A stretch of 15,754 nt of DNA, taken from an archaeon (GTDB taxonomy: Archaea > Thermoproteota > Nitrososphaeria > Nitrososphaerales > CADDZS01). The notes under the pieces are model-generated. The model worked only from the letters and a program-made list of their open reading frames with translations, had not been told where the DNA came from and made no database searches. The stretch covers positions 1 to 15,754 of the forward strand of contig JAKAPU010000044.1 of assembly GCA_021806865.1 (NCBI GenBank), given 5' to 3'. How positions within the stretch are numbered: position 1 is the stretch's first letter; every line of letters begins with the position of its first letter. The translations under genes were made by a program, and so were the position numbers. Positions 5,573 through 13,312 of the stretch are shown here, piece after piece.

Positions 5573-6298
5573 ATGACCCACTACGAAGTCGCATTCAAAC
5601 TCCAGCACGATTGCCCATACAACGAATTTTCGAAGACACATCCAGATACGGTGATCTCTCATTGGTGCAACTGGAGAAAGGACATTCTGGAAATAGCTCA
5701 CAAAGACCTCCAAAACGAGCAGGTGCAGCAAGGAATCAGAAAGCTGATCAGGGCGCTGAACACGAAAGTGATACGCAAGTCGAATGCGACCTCAAACCTT
5801 CAGGTCGTCCTCCAGCAGTGCGCCTGCGACAACATTCCGCCTCCGACCGTTCCAATGATTGAGCAGCACAACTGCCTTGAGCTTCAGCCAGCAGTCTACA
5901 CCCAGGGCTGGGAGTGGTACAGGGTCATCGCTTTCTCTGAGAAAGACATCAAGAGCCTCTTCAAAGACCTCGATAGGTTTGGTGTTCAGGTAGTCTCACG
6001 CAGGACAGTTCTTGACGAGTCTGTCCGCGATACCTTCGTTCTCTCGACAGCAACTCTATTCGGAGATCTAACTGACAAGCAGCTCAAAGCCCTGATCACG
6101 GCGCTCGACAACGGTTACTACAACATGCCGAGAAGCGCGACGGCTGAGGAAATTGCAAAAAGGGCTGGAGTTCCGCGAACAAGCTTTGTTGATCACTTGC
6201 GCAAGGCGGAAAACAAGGTACTCCGCTCTGTCGGGCCTTATCTGAGATTGAAACCAGAGGAGCCGCGAAAGAGTAGTCAACCAACTACCGACATTTGA
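5573..6298 (+). CDS. Bacterio-opsin activator-type (HTH_10) transcriptional regulator
   Basis: 241 residues. The C-terminal domain (about 166-225: LTDKQLKALITALDNGYY, then ATAEEIAKRAGVPRTSFVDHLRKAENKVL) is the HTH_10 fold of the bacterio-opsin activator family, widespread in haloarchaea and expanded in Nitrososphaeria. The N-terminal 160 residues are not a standard PAS or GAF domain. They are rich in cysteine and histidine (HDCPYNEF at 12-19, SHWCNW at 29-34, QQCAC at 81-85, QHNCLE at 98-103), and could bind metal or sense redox state; this is inference. The start is ATG 5573, chosen from the TATA spacing. The downstream VOC gene begins 48 nt after the stop and may be part of its regulon. No target can be named from the sequence. 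Confidence 0.82.
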   Translation: MTHYEVAFKLQHDCPYNEFSKTHPDTVISHWCNWRKDILEIAHKDLQNEQVQQGIRKLIRALNTKVIRKSNATSNLQVVLQQCACDNIPPPTVPMIEQHNCLELQPAVYTQGWEWYRVIAFSEKDIKSLFKDLDRFGVQVVSRRTVLDESVRDTFVLSTATLFGDLTDKQLKALITALDNGYYNMPRSATAEEIAKRAGVPRTSFVDHLRKAENKVLRSVGPYLRLKPEEPRKSSQPTTDI

Positions 6299-6346
6299 CG
6301 ACTATCGACATATGAAGATGAATATTGTCAAAGGAGTCGAACGTAA

Positions 6347-6727
6347 ATGAAAGCAAAGATAACGTACACCGGAATCAGAGTCAAGGATCTTGAAAAATCG
6401 GTCGAGTTCTATACAAAGCTGCTTGGCCTGAAAGTTGCAGGCAGATCAGAGATAAAGGCAACAAAGGGGCAGGTTGTCAGCCTCGTGAGCGAAGATGGCG
6501 GGCCTTCCATCGAACTGAACTATTATGAAAAGGGTAGCCCTTATGCAACGGAATACATCGCCGGAGAATCATTGGACCATCTTGCCTTTCAAGTCGAAGA
6601 TCTCCAAAGCGCGCTCGATGAAGCAAAGAAAGCCGGGTACCCAACAGTGCTCGACTTAAAGACCGAGTCAAGCAGGTGGGCTTACATCCAGGATCCGAAT
6701 GGCATATTCATCGAACTCTTTGCATGA
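6347..6727 (+). CDS. VOC-superfamily protein (glyoxalase I-like)
   Basis: 126 residues forming two beta-alpha-beta-beta-beta modules (about 4-60 and 74-126), the complete length for single-subunit VOC enzymes that pair as dimers. The opening TGIRVKDLEKSVEFYTKLLGLKV is characteristic of the lactoylglutathione lyase group. Three of the four usual metal ligands are visible: Glu56 (SIELNY), His78 (LDHLAF) and Glu123 (IFIELFA). The position normally held by the first histidine is Tyr7. The metal site may therefore differ from that of true glyoxalase I, so a methylglyoxal or other dioxygenase/isomerase role is open. A Shine-Dalgarno-like AAAGGAG lies about 11 nt before ATG 6347. The protein is cytoplasmic, with no signal peptide. 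Confidence 0.8.
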   Translation: MKAKITYTGIRVKDLEKSVEFYTKLLGLKVAGRSEIKATKGQVVSLVSEDGGPSIELNYYEKGSPYATEYIAGESLDHLAFQVEDLQSALDEAKKAGYPTVLDLKTESSRWAYIQDPNGIFIELFA

Positions 6728-6758
6728 GTGAAACTTACCAACAATCGAGGATGATGTG

Positions 6759-7292
6759 ATGAGCTTAGAAGATGCTCTAACAATCAATGGACTGCTGTCA
6801 ACCGGGCCAGATCCAGGGCTCGGAGATAAGTTGAAGCTTTTCGGGCAGTTCGTCGGCGACTGGGACATCTTGGAAGATCGCTTCTTCAAGCCGGATGGGA
6901 CAGAGGAAGTGCAGAGCGGAGAGTTACACTGGGGTTGGATTCTTGGCGGAAAGGCGGTGCAGGATGTCTGGATGTACCACGACAAAGAGACCAACAGGGC
7001 AGTTCCAGCCGGGACAACTGTCCGATTCTACGATTCAGAGACTGACGCATGGCACAGCGTATGGATCACTCCAGAAGGCAATGCTGTCATAACCTTCGTG
7101 GGTCACCAGGTGGAAAACGAGATCGTACTTGAAGGAAAAGATCAGGAGGACACTCTATTGAAGTGGGTCTTCTCTGACATCAAGTCAGATTCGTTCACGT
7201 GGCGCGGCGAGGAGTCGAAGGATGATGGCAAAACTTGGGTACTTACGGAGAGGATGCAGATTCACAGAAGACCTTCTCAAAACAGAAAGTAA
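6759..7292 (+). CDS. Conserved lipocalin-like/DUF1579-type protein
   Basis: 177 residues from ATG 6759 (a GTG one codon upstream is equally possible). The segment FGQFVGDWDILEDRFFKPDGT, followed by GELHWGWILGGKAVQDVW, has the F-x-G-x-W-D opening and GRAVQDVW-type strand of small beta-barrel proteins related to DUF1579. Those proteins are common in actinobacteria and Nitrososphaeria and typically lack known function. Alternating polar and apolar strands run to the end (FYDSETDAWHSVWITPEGN, SFTWRGEESKDDGKTW). There are no cysteines, signal peptide or membrane segment, so it is probably a soluble ligand-binding barrel. It starts 31 nt after the VOC gene, probably co-transcribed. Function unknown. 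Confidence 0.75.
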   Translation: MSLEDALTINGLLSTGPDPGLGDKLKLFGQFVGDWDILEDRFFKPDGTEEVQSGELHWGWILGGKAVQDVWMYHDKETNRAVPAGTTVRFYDSETDAWHSVWITPEGNAVITFVGHQVENEIVLEGKDQEDTLLKWVFSDIKSDSFTWRGEESKDDGKTWVLTERMQIHRRPSQNRK

Positions 7293-7361
7293 AATGCATA
7301 GTGGTTCAACTCCGAACTGTTTATGACTGTGGTGTTGTCTACGGGAACGCTCGGTTGAACA

Positions 7362-7895
7362 ATGATCCAAGAAAACGAAGATATGCTCCAGTCTGAGAAA
7401 TTGGGCGTCAGGATAAACCGCAGGGCTGACCTCGTTCAGTACCCATTTCCCGATTACTTCCAAGGCTTTGATAAAATCGAGGCTGTGAAATCTATTTTCG
7501 GACACAAGACGGATGAAGTTCTTAGAAAATTGAAGGTGAGCTTCTTTCCACAAAAGTTTGGGTACATGGGAGTCAGCGACATCGATGGAAGTCTGGTAAT
7601 CAGCACTCATCACCTGAACAACAGTGATTTCAAAATCCTATACCTTGACATCATACACGAACTGGTTCACGTGAAGCAGTTCATGGACGGAAGGGAGCTC
7701 TTCAGCACGGAATATGAATACGTAGATAGTCCTGTGGAGATAGAGGCCTATCGCCACACGGTAAAGGAAGCAAAGCGTATCGGGATGAGCGACAGCGAGA
7801 TTTTCGAGTATCTCAAGGTCGAGTGGATTGACGAAGCTTCTCACAAAAGATTGCTAGAGAGTGTAGGTGTGAAGGTCGAGCCTTCAACACCTTAA
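7362..7895 (+). CDS. HExxH metallopeptidase-like protein
   Basis: 177 residues. The helix LYLDIIHELVHVKQFMDG contains a zinc-binding HExxH motif (His99, Glu100, His103). A downstream acidic helix (SPVEIEAYRHTVKEA, with Glu126 or Glu128) is well placed to give the third ligand, as in gluzincin-type peptidases. The upstream half (VKSIFGHKTDEVLRKLKVSFFPQKFGYMG, of which FFPQKFGYMGV is distinctive) precedes an edge-strand-like stretch DGSLVISTHHL. There is no signal peptide, so it is probably intracellular; substrate unknown. A TTTATGA element at about 7319-7325 lies about 40 nt ahead of ATG 7362, so it may have its own promoter despite sitting 69 nt after the previous gene. Activity as a protease is inferred only from the motif. 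Confidence 0.75.
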   Translation: MIQENEDMLQSEKLGVRINRRADLVQYPFPDYFQGFDKIEAVKSIFGHKTDEVLRKLKVSFFPQKFGYMGVSDIDGSLVISTHHLNNSDFKILYLDIIHELVHVKQFMDGRELFSTEYEYVDSPVEIEAYRHTVKEAKRIGMSDSEIFEYLKVEWIDEASHKRLLESVGVKVEPSTP

Positions 7896-7986
7896 CTGCT
7901 TGAGCTGCCTTGACAGGGCTAATGGTTTTCGGCGGACTCGTAGTCGCATGGTTAGATTGTCACTTTTTCTTCAATCCGAGTATCAG

Positions 7987-9531
7987 TCAGCCGAACTTGA
8001 TTCCTTGAGCCAGCGGCAGCTCGTTACTCCAGTTTATTGTGGTAGTTTGCCGGCGCATGTACTGCTTCCAGGAATCAGATCCAGCCTCCCTTCCTCCGCC
8101 GGTCTCCTTTTCGCCTCCAAAAGCACCGCCGATCTCTGCTCCAGTCGTACCTATGTTCACATTCGCTATCCCGCAGTCGCTTCCAACCGCAGACAGAAAC
8201 TTCTCTGCCTTCTTTAGCGACTCTGTAAAAATTGCAGAAGCAAGTCCCTGTGGAACTTCATTGTTCAATCTTATTGCGTCCTCCAGAGTATCATAAGGCA
8301 TCACGTACAAAATGGGAGCAAAAGTCTCTTCGCAAACCAATTTCGTGTTTCCTGGAACCGACGCTATCGCGGGGGTCACATAAAAGCCGGGACCATTCAG
8401 TTGCTCGCCGCCAGTGATGATTTTTCCTCCTTGGCTTGGCAGTGCCTCTAGCGCTTTCATCATGGCACCAATAGCCTTGCTATCGATCAAGGGCCCCATG
8501 AGCGTTTCAGGATCAAGAGGATTTCCTATCCTTACCTGCTTGTAAGCCTTCACCAGTCTTGTAGTCAAATCGTCAATGATCGTCTTTTGCGCGATTATCC
8601 TTCTTGTAGTGGTGCAGCGCTGGCCAGCAGTCCCAACCGCCGCAAATAGAATTGCTCTCACTGCGAGGTCGAGGTTTGCGTCTTCAGCTACTATTATCGA
8701 GTTATTTCCACCAAGTTCCAATATGCTACGAGCTAGACGCTTGGATGTTGCCGTGGCGACTCGCCTGCCCATGGTTGTCGATCCAGTAGATGAAATTAGG
8801 GCGACTCTATCATCGTTGATCAGTCGTTCTCCAACCACCGAGCCACTTCCGACGACTGTGGTGAAAATGCCTGTTTGGCTGTGAGCTTTCATTACTCTGT
8901 TTACAATGTGTTGCACTGCGATTGCGATGAGCGGCACTTTCGATGACGGCTTCCATACCATTGTGTCGCCACACGCTGCTGCGACCATCGAATTCCAAGA
9001 CCAGACAGCGATCGGAAAATTGAATGCGGTTATTATCCCTACGACTCCTAATGGATGCCACTGTTCGTACATCCTATGGAGGGAGCGCTCCGATTGCATC
9101 GTGAGCCCATAGAGCTGCCGCGAAAGACCAACAGCAAAATCGGCAATATCGATTGCCTCTTGCACCTCTCCCATTCCTTCTTGAAGTATCTTACCCATCT
9201 CAAGAGTCACGAGCTTGCCAAGTGGTTCCTTGAGTTTTCGAAGCTCGTCCCCAATTTCGCGAACAATCGCTCCCCTTTGCGGTGCTGGAATCAAGCGCCA
9301 CTTGAGGAAACTCTCGCGCGCAACCTGAACTACATGATCATAGTCCTTTTCCGATGCTAAAGCGACTTTTGCAATAGTAGAGCCATCGATTGGCGAAACA
9401 ACATCCATCAGTTCGCGACCCTCAACATCCGACCAGTCATCTGGCCCAGCACAAGCGCCAGAATTGATCTCTTTGATGCCTAATTCTTTAAGGAAGGGGT
9501 ACTTTTGCAGGGATGCAGCGGTAAGTGACAT
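7987..9531 (-). CDS. ALDH7-family aldehyde dehydrogenase (antiquitin / L-aminoadipate-semialdehyde dehydrogenase type)
   Basis: 514 residues, the full ALDH7 length. This NAD(P)+-dependent enzyme oxidises an aldehyde to an acid; the closest characterised group oxidises alpha-aminoadipate semialdehyde in lysine breakdown. Catalytic residues are Cys306 in GTAGQRCTTTRR and Glu272 in LELGGN. The nucleotide-binding turn is SSTGSTTMG (248-256), and Asn171 of AFNFP is the oxyanion residue. The C-terminus (GGAFGGEKETGGGREAGSDSWKQYMRR and PLAQGIKFG) is diagnostic of ALDH7. No lysine-catabolic partner gene is nearby, so the natural substrate is open. It converges on the metallopeptidase gene with a 91-nt gap that contains nothing recognisable. 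An AT-rich element at about 9559-9572 could be its TATA box, leaving a very short leader before ATG 9531. Confidence 0.93.
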   Translation of the reverse strand: MSLTAASLQKYPFLKELGIKEINSGACAGPDDWSDVEGRELMDVVSPIDGSTIAKVALASEKDYDHVVQVARESFLKWRLIPAPQRGAIVREIGDELRKLKEPLGKLVTLEMGKILQEGMGEVQEAIDIADFAVGLSRQLYGLTMQSERSLHRMYEQWHPLGVVGIITAFNFPIAVWSWNSMVAAACGDTMVWKPSSKVPLIAIAVQHIVNRVMKAHSQTGIFTTVVGSGSVVGERLINDDRVALISSTGSTTMGRRVATATSKRLARSILELGGNNSIIVAEDANLDLAVRAILFAAVGTAGQRCTTTRRIIAQKTIIDDLTTRLVKAYKQVRIGNPLDPETLMGPLIDSKAIGAMMKALEALPSQGGKIITGGEQLNGPGFYVTPAIASVPGNTKLVCEETFAPILYVMPYDTLEDAIRLNNEVPQGLASAIFTESLKKAEKFLSAVGSDCGIANVNIGTTGAEIGGAFGGEKETGGGREAGSDSWKQYMRRQTTTINWSNELPLAQGIKFG

Positions 9532-9674
9532 TTTGGCTCAACAGTATGAAACGGTGAATTATTCATTTATCACTATCGCCAATGCGCAATGAAAAGCGCG
9601 AACACATCGTATTGATCGAGAGCTCTCGAAACTTGTACTGGAATCTCCAATAGATCTTCGACTGTGTAGCAAGC

Positions 9675-10175
9675 CTAGTCTGAAACAGCTATTCTGGATA
9701 TCCCAAGATCGATTAGGACAGACGGACTTAGTTTCATGACTGCGTTGGTGCTTCCCGCAGCGGCCCAGACTCTCTCAAATCGAAACAAGGACTCATCTGC
9801 AAGTATTCTGACATTTGCATCGTGAGGAAACGGCGGGACGCCTCCAATAGAATAACCCGTGAACGATTTGACCTCTTCTGCATTCATCTTACGTAGCGTA
9901 GGAAGAGGAACACCAAGGTATTGCGCTAATTTCTCTAGATTCACTCTCTTTTCTCCAGAGAGTGTGACCAGAATTGGACTGGCGTCCTTCTCACCAGAGT
10001 TTCTCACAAATCCGATAGTCTTTGCAATCTCCGCAACAGTACAACCTAGAGACTCCGCTGCAAGATGTGATGTGCGAGTACTCTTCGGAGCAAGTAATCT
10101 GACTTCAGCATCGATCGAATGACTCAAGATATAGTGCCTTACTCTCTCAATGGAATCAGACTGTGGCCCCTGCAT
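9675..10175 (-). CDS. YbaK/ProX-type aminoacyl-tRNA deacylase
   Basis: 166 residues. The family hydrolyses mischarged tRNAs in trans (for example Ala- or Cys-tRNA-Pro), protecting translation. Recognisable family segments, in order: STRTSHLAAESLGCTVAEIAKTIGFV (about 32-57), a strand followed by LSGEKRVNLEKLAQYLG (73-89, with the conserved lysine Lys76), KSFTGYSIGGVPPFPH (103-118), and WAAAGSTNAVMKLSP (137-151). The GxxxGGVPPF and AGS loops form the active-site pocket. The length and continuous motifs indicate an intact, cytoplasmic protein. Start ATG 10175 is the only in-frame ATG near the family start. It is separated by 143 nt from the ALDH gene downstream and probably forms a single-gene unit. 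The exact tRNA target is not readable. Confidence 0.88.
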   Translation of the reverse strand: MQGPQSDSIERVRHYILSHSIDAEVRLLAPKSTRTSHLAAESLGCTVAEIAKTIGFVRNSGEKDASPILVTLSGEKRVNLEKLAQYLGVPLPTLRKMNAEEVKSFTGYSIGGVPPFPHDANVRILADESLFRFERVWAAAGSTNAVMKLSPSVLIDLGISRIAVSD

Positions 10176-10409
10176 TCGGATCAGTAGATATCGTTTGCTT
10201 TCATAAGCATTTCAGAAACTCCCTTGTTTCTGTAACTACCTTCCAAAGCACATCACACAAAGAGCCACTTTTTGGGACCCTTCATCCATTCCAACTGAGA
10301 TATGCACGGCTCAATCTTTTAGTGCATGTCGATTTCATGTATGATATTTTCGATTATACTAGTGCAAAGAAAACAATCTCTGTTCTGGTCAATAGAACTT
10401 AAAGCCTGA
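10176..10409. other. Intergenic stretch without a supported gene
   Basis: These 234 nt upstream of the YbaK gene carry only a low-quality plus-strand frame (10163-10402) whose composition (many Phe/His/Ser, overlap with the YbaK start) does not look coding. GATTATACT at about 10351-10359 is a possible rightward TATA element for the interrupted ORF that begins at 10410. No tRNA-like or repeat structure was seen. Confidence 0.5.
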
Positions 10410-10655
10410 ATGACAGCTCTGAACCAAGAGGTAAAAGAGTACAAGCGTATATACGACGAAAGCGATTAAGAATCTGGTCGATTTCGAACGGCATTAGACG
10501 ATCCGGTTGTCTTCATCCTGATTCTCATTTTAGTATTTATTCCTGCGGCTGTGATTTATGGGGTCTACAGGCTCGTGAAGTTTCTAATCAAAGTGAATAG
10601 GTTCATCGATGCACAAACGAAAAAGCAAAAGGAGCAAGAGCAGTACAATCAGTGA
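10410..10655 (+). pseudogene. Small single-helix membrane ORF interrupted by an in-frame TAA
   Basis: From ATG 10410 one frame runs 82 codons to TGA 10653-10655, but codon 20 is TAA (10467-10469). The first part reads MTALNQEVKEYKRIYDESD, a charged helix. After the stop, the same frame gives a clear membrane helix, VVFILILILVFIPAAVIYGV, then the basic segment YRLVKFLIKVNR and a Lys/Gln/Glu tail ending EQEQYNQ. The coherent order (charged helix, TM, amphipathic helix, polar tail), with the frame maintained across the stop, suggests one former 81-residue protein. It may be a recent pseudogene, a sequencing error, or two separate products. No good start codon lies between the TAA and the TM helix. 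Family not recognised. Confidence 0.45.
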
Positions 10656-10702
10656 TGCTGTAGTTTCTACGAGTCTCTAGGATTATGCAAAGAGTCGCTT
10701 TC

Positions 10703-11617
10703 TTAGGCTTTGCTTAATTTTTCTATGGCGGAGAGAAGGTACTGTCTGGCAGCTCGCGTCTGAGCGTCGGAGAGGGACTTCGACCCGTTTAGTCTTCCCA
10801 TCCTTGCTTGTTGGAACCTGTCACTAAGTACCGCGAGTTCAGCTTCACTGATAGCATCGGGGTTTCGTATGAGCGAAGAAAGCGATCTTGCGAACTCGAT
10901 CTCTTTTCTCAAAGAGACTTTCTCGTCGGTGAGATTTCTCACCTCGTCTCGCATTGAGTCACGCTGGCGAAGCAGCGTCATGATCTCAGATTCGGCTTGC
11001 GTCCGCTCACCCTCGATTCTCTGGTGGATAGTTTTGCGTCTTGCGTCGAGTTCTCTTTCCAGCGATTGGTTTTGCGAGATGTAGTAGTTGTGAAGCGCAT
11101 CGGCCTTCTTTTGGAGCTCCGTAACCTCGGCGTTCAGATTTGCGAGCCTTGTTTTCGAAGCACTTTCCTCTTTCTGGATCCTCTCCAATTCTCGCTTAGA
11201 CTTCGCCACTTCCTCTTCAAGTCTAGTGTGTTCATCCTGAGAGAGAGGAGAAAGGGTATTCTCCGATTTTGGGATGGTTGGAACCGTGAGTTCCTGATTT
11301 TTTACATGGGACCTTGATCCACCTAGCATTTTGACTGCGTGAGAGACTTCCTGAAGGCTATCTGTCTGCTCGGTCTTCAGAACCTCGATGTTTGCTGAGA
11401 GCTTTTTTATCTCGCCGGCGAGCAGACCAAGTACTTTTTCAAACTTGAAATAATTTAGGGATGGCTTTCGCGAATCAATTTTTTCATTTTTGGACAGAGC
11501 GGTCCTCTTGACAGTGCGGGCGCCAGAATTCTTCTTCACTCGACTACCTTTGCGCGAAGATGTTTTTGACCTGCGAGCACTTGCTTTCGCTCTTGTGGCC
11601 TTTCTCTTATTACTCAT
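10703..11617 (-). CDS. Coiled-coil protein with a Lys/Arg-rich N-terminal tail
   Basis: 304 residues in three zones. Residues 1-50 are extremely basic and low-complexity (RKATRAKASARRSKTSSRKG), like histone or DNA-binding tails. Residues 55-90 form a short helix (FEKVLGLLAGEIKKLSANIEVL). After a Ser/Pro linker (about 108-130), a long heptad-patterned coiled coil covers about 131-245 (EEEVAKSKRELERIQKEE, LNAEVTELQKKADAL, RDEVRNLTDEKVSLRKEIEFA). The C-terminal 60 residues are a helical cap. There are no cysteines, signal peptide or membrane segment. The tail suggests nucleic acid or nucleoid binding with oligomerisation through the coil, but no family is recognised and no function is assigned. 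It is divergent from the MFS gene and stands alone. Confidence 0.75.
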   Translation of the reverse strand: MSNKRKATRAKASARRSKTSSRKGSRVKKNSGARTVKRTALSKNEKIDSRKPSLNYFKFEKVLGLLAGEIKKLSANIEVLKTEQTDSLQEVSHAVKMLGGSRSHVKNQELTVPTIPKSENTLSPLSQDEHTRLEEEVAKSKRELERIQKEESASKTRLANLNAEVTELQKKADALHNYYISQNQSLERELDARRKTIHQRIEGERTQAESEIMTLLRQRDSMRDEVRNLTDEKVSLRKEIEFARSLSSLIRNPDAISEAELAVLSDRFQQARMGRLNGSKSLSDAQTRAARQYLLSAIEKLSKA

Positions 11618-11819
11618 GCGCCGCTTCTTCTCTTTGAAAAATGCCCTTCATATGCCTTAGGTCTTCAAAGCAAAAATGAATCTCTAACATGGATTGAAGG
11701 CACAGAAGTTTTCTCGACTAAATAGTTCCAATTGCGTCGGTCTTATTCCCACTGAAAGGCAAAAGCATAATGCATGGCTTTTCAGGATGTCAGCAGAATA
11801 GAGAGTTACTGAACTCACG

Positions 11820-13061
11820 TTGAGTGAAAGCAAGAGCCCACAATCAAACAAGCTGAGTGGGGGTTCATCACTCTCGAAAAATTTCATGTTCCTGATATCA
11901 AACACCGGTCTTTCTCGCCTTGGGACTTCTGCTTTCTCAGCGATTGTTTTGTGGGTAACGCTGGCGCTCACAAACTCTCCGATGCTCACAGGTCTAGTAG
12001 ACGGGACGACATCACTCCCTCTCTTTCTGAGTTTCATAGTTGGCTCTTACATCGACCAGAGCAGGAAAAAGAGGGCACTCGCCATTTCTTCCTCGATCAT
12101 AAGGCCGCTTTCCATCGCCATCGCAATTCTTGCTCTTGTCTCGGGCAATCTCTTCGCAATCATAGCTTCTTTGTTTTTCACGGCGTTCATGATCGGGTTT
12201 ACGTCAGATGTCCTGAATTCGATCAGGTCTTCGTGGACGAAAATGATCCTTTCTGAGGAGGAGTTCAAACGAGGCACATCACTGCTTGAAACATCAGGAT
12301 CGATCGCAATCGCAGTAGGATCGGGCGTGTCGGGCGTGATGCTGCTCTTTGGATTCCCGGAGGCATTTGGCCTTCTGATCCTGATCTTTGTTGCCGCTTT
12401 GCTTCCTGTTTTCTTCATCAAGACGAAGGAAGATTCGCAAGTCCAGAGCAGTGGCGAGAGGAAGAGTACCAAGGAATCTATGCTCGAGGGCTTGAGTTTC
12501 ATCCGGAATACCAGGCCGGTGGTTCAAATGATAGTTCTGACCCTCTTTGCAAACTTTCTCTTCGGCACTACAGGGGTCATCCTGACGGCTCTCGTCCAGA
12601 AGATTTTCGAGCTCCCAGCATCTTATTTCGGTGCGCTGTTTGCTGTTCTGAGCGTTGCAATGATAATCGGTTCGCTGATCTCTTCCAAGGTAAGAGGCAC
12701 AGTTGGACGCCTTGCTTCCATCACCTTTCTCGTGATCGGCGCCTCGCTTGCGGCGATTGCTGTCTCGCGAAGTATTTATCTTGACTTTGCCCTAATGTTC
12801 GCAATCGGTTTGATGATTGGTATCATCAACGTGATAGCGGGGACAGCTTTTCTAAAGATGGTTCCGGGAGACATGATTGCACGCGTGATGGGCTCTTTGA
12901 ACACATTCGCGCTTGGAATCACCTTTGTATCGGGAGCTATAGGCGGCACACTGATTTTTCTAACTTCGGTGACTGACGCATTGATAATCGTCGGTGCACT
13001 GACCTGCTGCATAGCGCTGCTCTCAGTCACCTTCAGAGCTCTGAACGAATTGAAGGTCTGA
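11820..13061 (+). CDS. Major facilitator superfamily exporter (EntS/MFS_3-like)
   Basis: 413 residues with about 12 predicted membrane helices, the first near 24-50 and the last near 375-398, so the transporter is complete. The early loop GSYIDQSRKKRALAISS corresponds to the G-x-x-x-D-R/Q-x-x-R-R signature between helices 2 and 3. A charged cytoplasmic loop (about 200-222, KTKEDSQVQSSGERKSTKES) separates the halves. The overall pattern resembles the enterobactin-exporter/macrolide-efflux group (MFS_3), so a proton-coupled exporter of a small molecule is likely. Substrate unknown. The start is TTG 11820, because the next in-frame ATG (11886) would clip the first helix; this start is moderately certain. 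Transcribed alone, away from the coiled-coil gene. Confidence 0.88.
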   Translation: MSESKSPQSNKLSGGSSLSKNFMFLISNTGLSRLGTSAFSAIVLWVTLALTNSPMLTGLVDGTTSLPLFLSFIVGSYIDQSRKKRALAISSSIIRPLSIAIAILALVSGNLFAIIASLFFTAFMIGFTSDVLNSIRSSWTKMILSEEEFKRGTSLLETSGSIAIAVGSGVSGVMLLFGFPEAFGLLILIFVAALLPVFFIKTKEDSQVQSSGERKSTKESMLEGLSFIRNTRPVVQMIVLTLFANFLFGTTGVILTALVQKIFELPASYFGALFAVLSVAMIIGSLISSKVRGTVGRLASITFLVIGASLAAIAVSRSIYLDFALMFAIGLMIGIINVIAGTAFLKMVPGDMIARVMGSLNTFALGITFVSGAIGGTLIFLTSVTDALIIVGALTCCIALLSVTFRALNELKV

Positions 13062-13109
13062 ACTAAACGAAGTTTCCTCGGATCAATTGTCCTAGCAATT
13101 AGCAAGATT

Positions 13110-13137
13110 CCTGAAGAAACAAAATTTTGTCGTCAGG
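13110..13137. terminator. Stem-loop candidate after the MFS gene
   Basis: CCTGA (13110-13114) can pair with TCAGG (13133-13137), enclosing the perfect palindrome ACAAAATTTTGT (13119-13130), and the structure is followed by TTT. It sits 49 nt after the MFS stop. Archaeal termination depends mainly on T-runs, so a terminator role is only a suggestion. Confidence 0.3.
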
Positions 13138-13235
13138 TTTCCTGATTAGGCTCAATCAGTAGCTCACCACTAGGTTTCCAAGAAGACTACACGCACCAAA
13201 TCTTTTCCAATAAGGACAGATTCTCCAAAGGAATC

Positions 13236-13312
13236 TAACTCGCATGTGAGTAATATATTCTTCAACGAGACTTATATCGAACCTGAAAAAATTGCGTTAA
13301 CTCGCAGTTGAG
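13236..13312 (+). promoter_or_regulatory. FrhB-like gene promoter flanked by a 15-nt near-direct repeat
   Basis: TAACTCGCATGTGAG (13236-13250) and TAACTCGCAGTTGAG (13298-13312) match at 13 of 15 positions. TATA-like elements lie between them: TAATATATTC (13251-13260) and TTATATCG (13272-13279). The second copy covers the TTG start at 13308. With a start site about 26 nt after the second TATA, the leader would be only a few bases. The first copy is itself nearly palindromic (CTCGCATGTGAG). Two copies bracketing a promoter suggest an operator pair; the regulator is unknown. Confidence 0.45.

Noticed and set aside
7900..8217. Plus-strand 105-codon ORF at the end of the ALDH gene
   Set aside because: It overlaps the ALDH7 diagnostic C-terminus on the other strand; Ser/Leu/Arg-rich shadow.
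11684..12037. Minus-strand 117-codon ORF over the start of the MFS gene
   Set aside because: It is antisense to clear membrane-helix coding sequence, has no motif and ends in Cys-rich noise; shadow frame.
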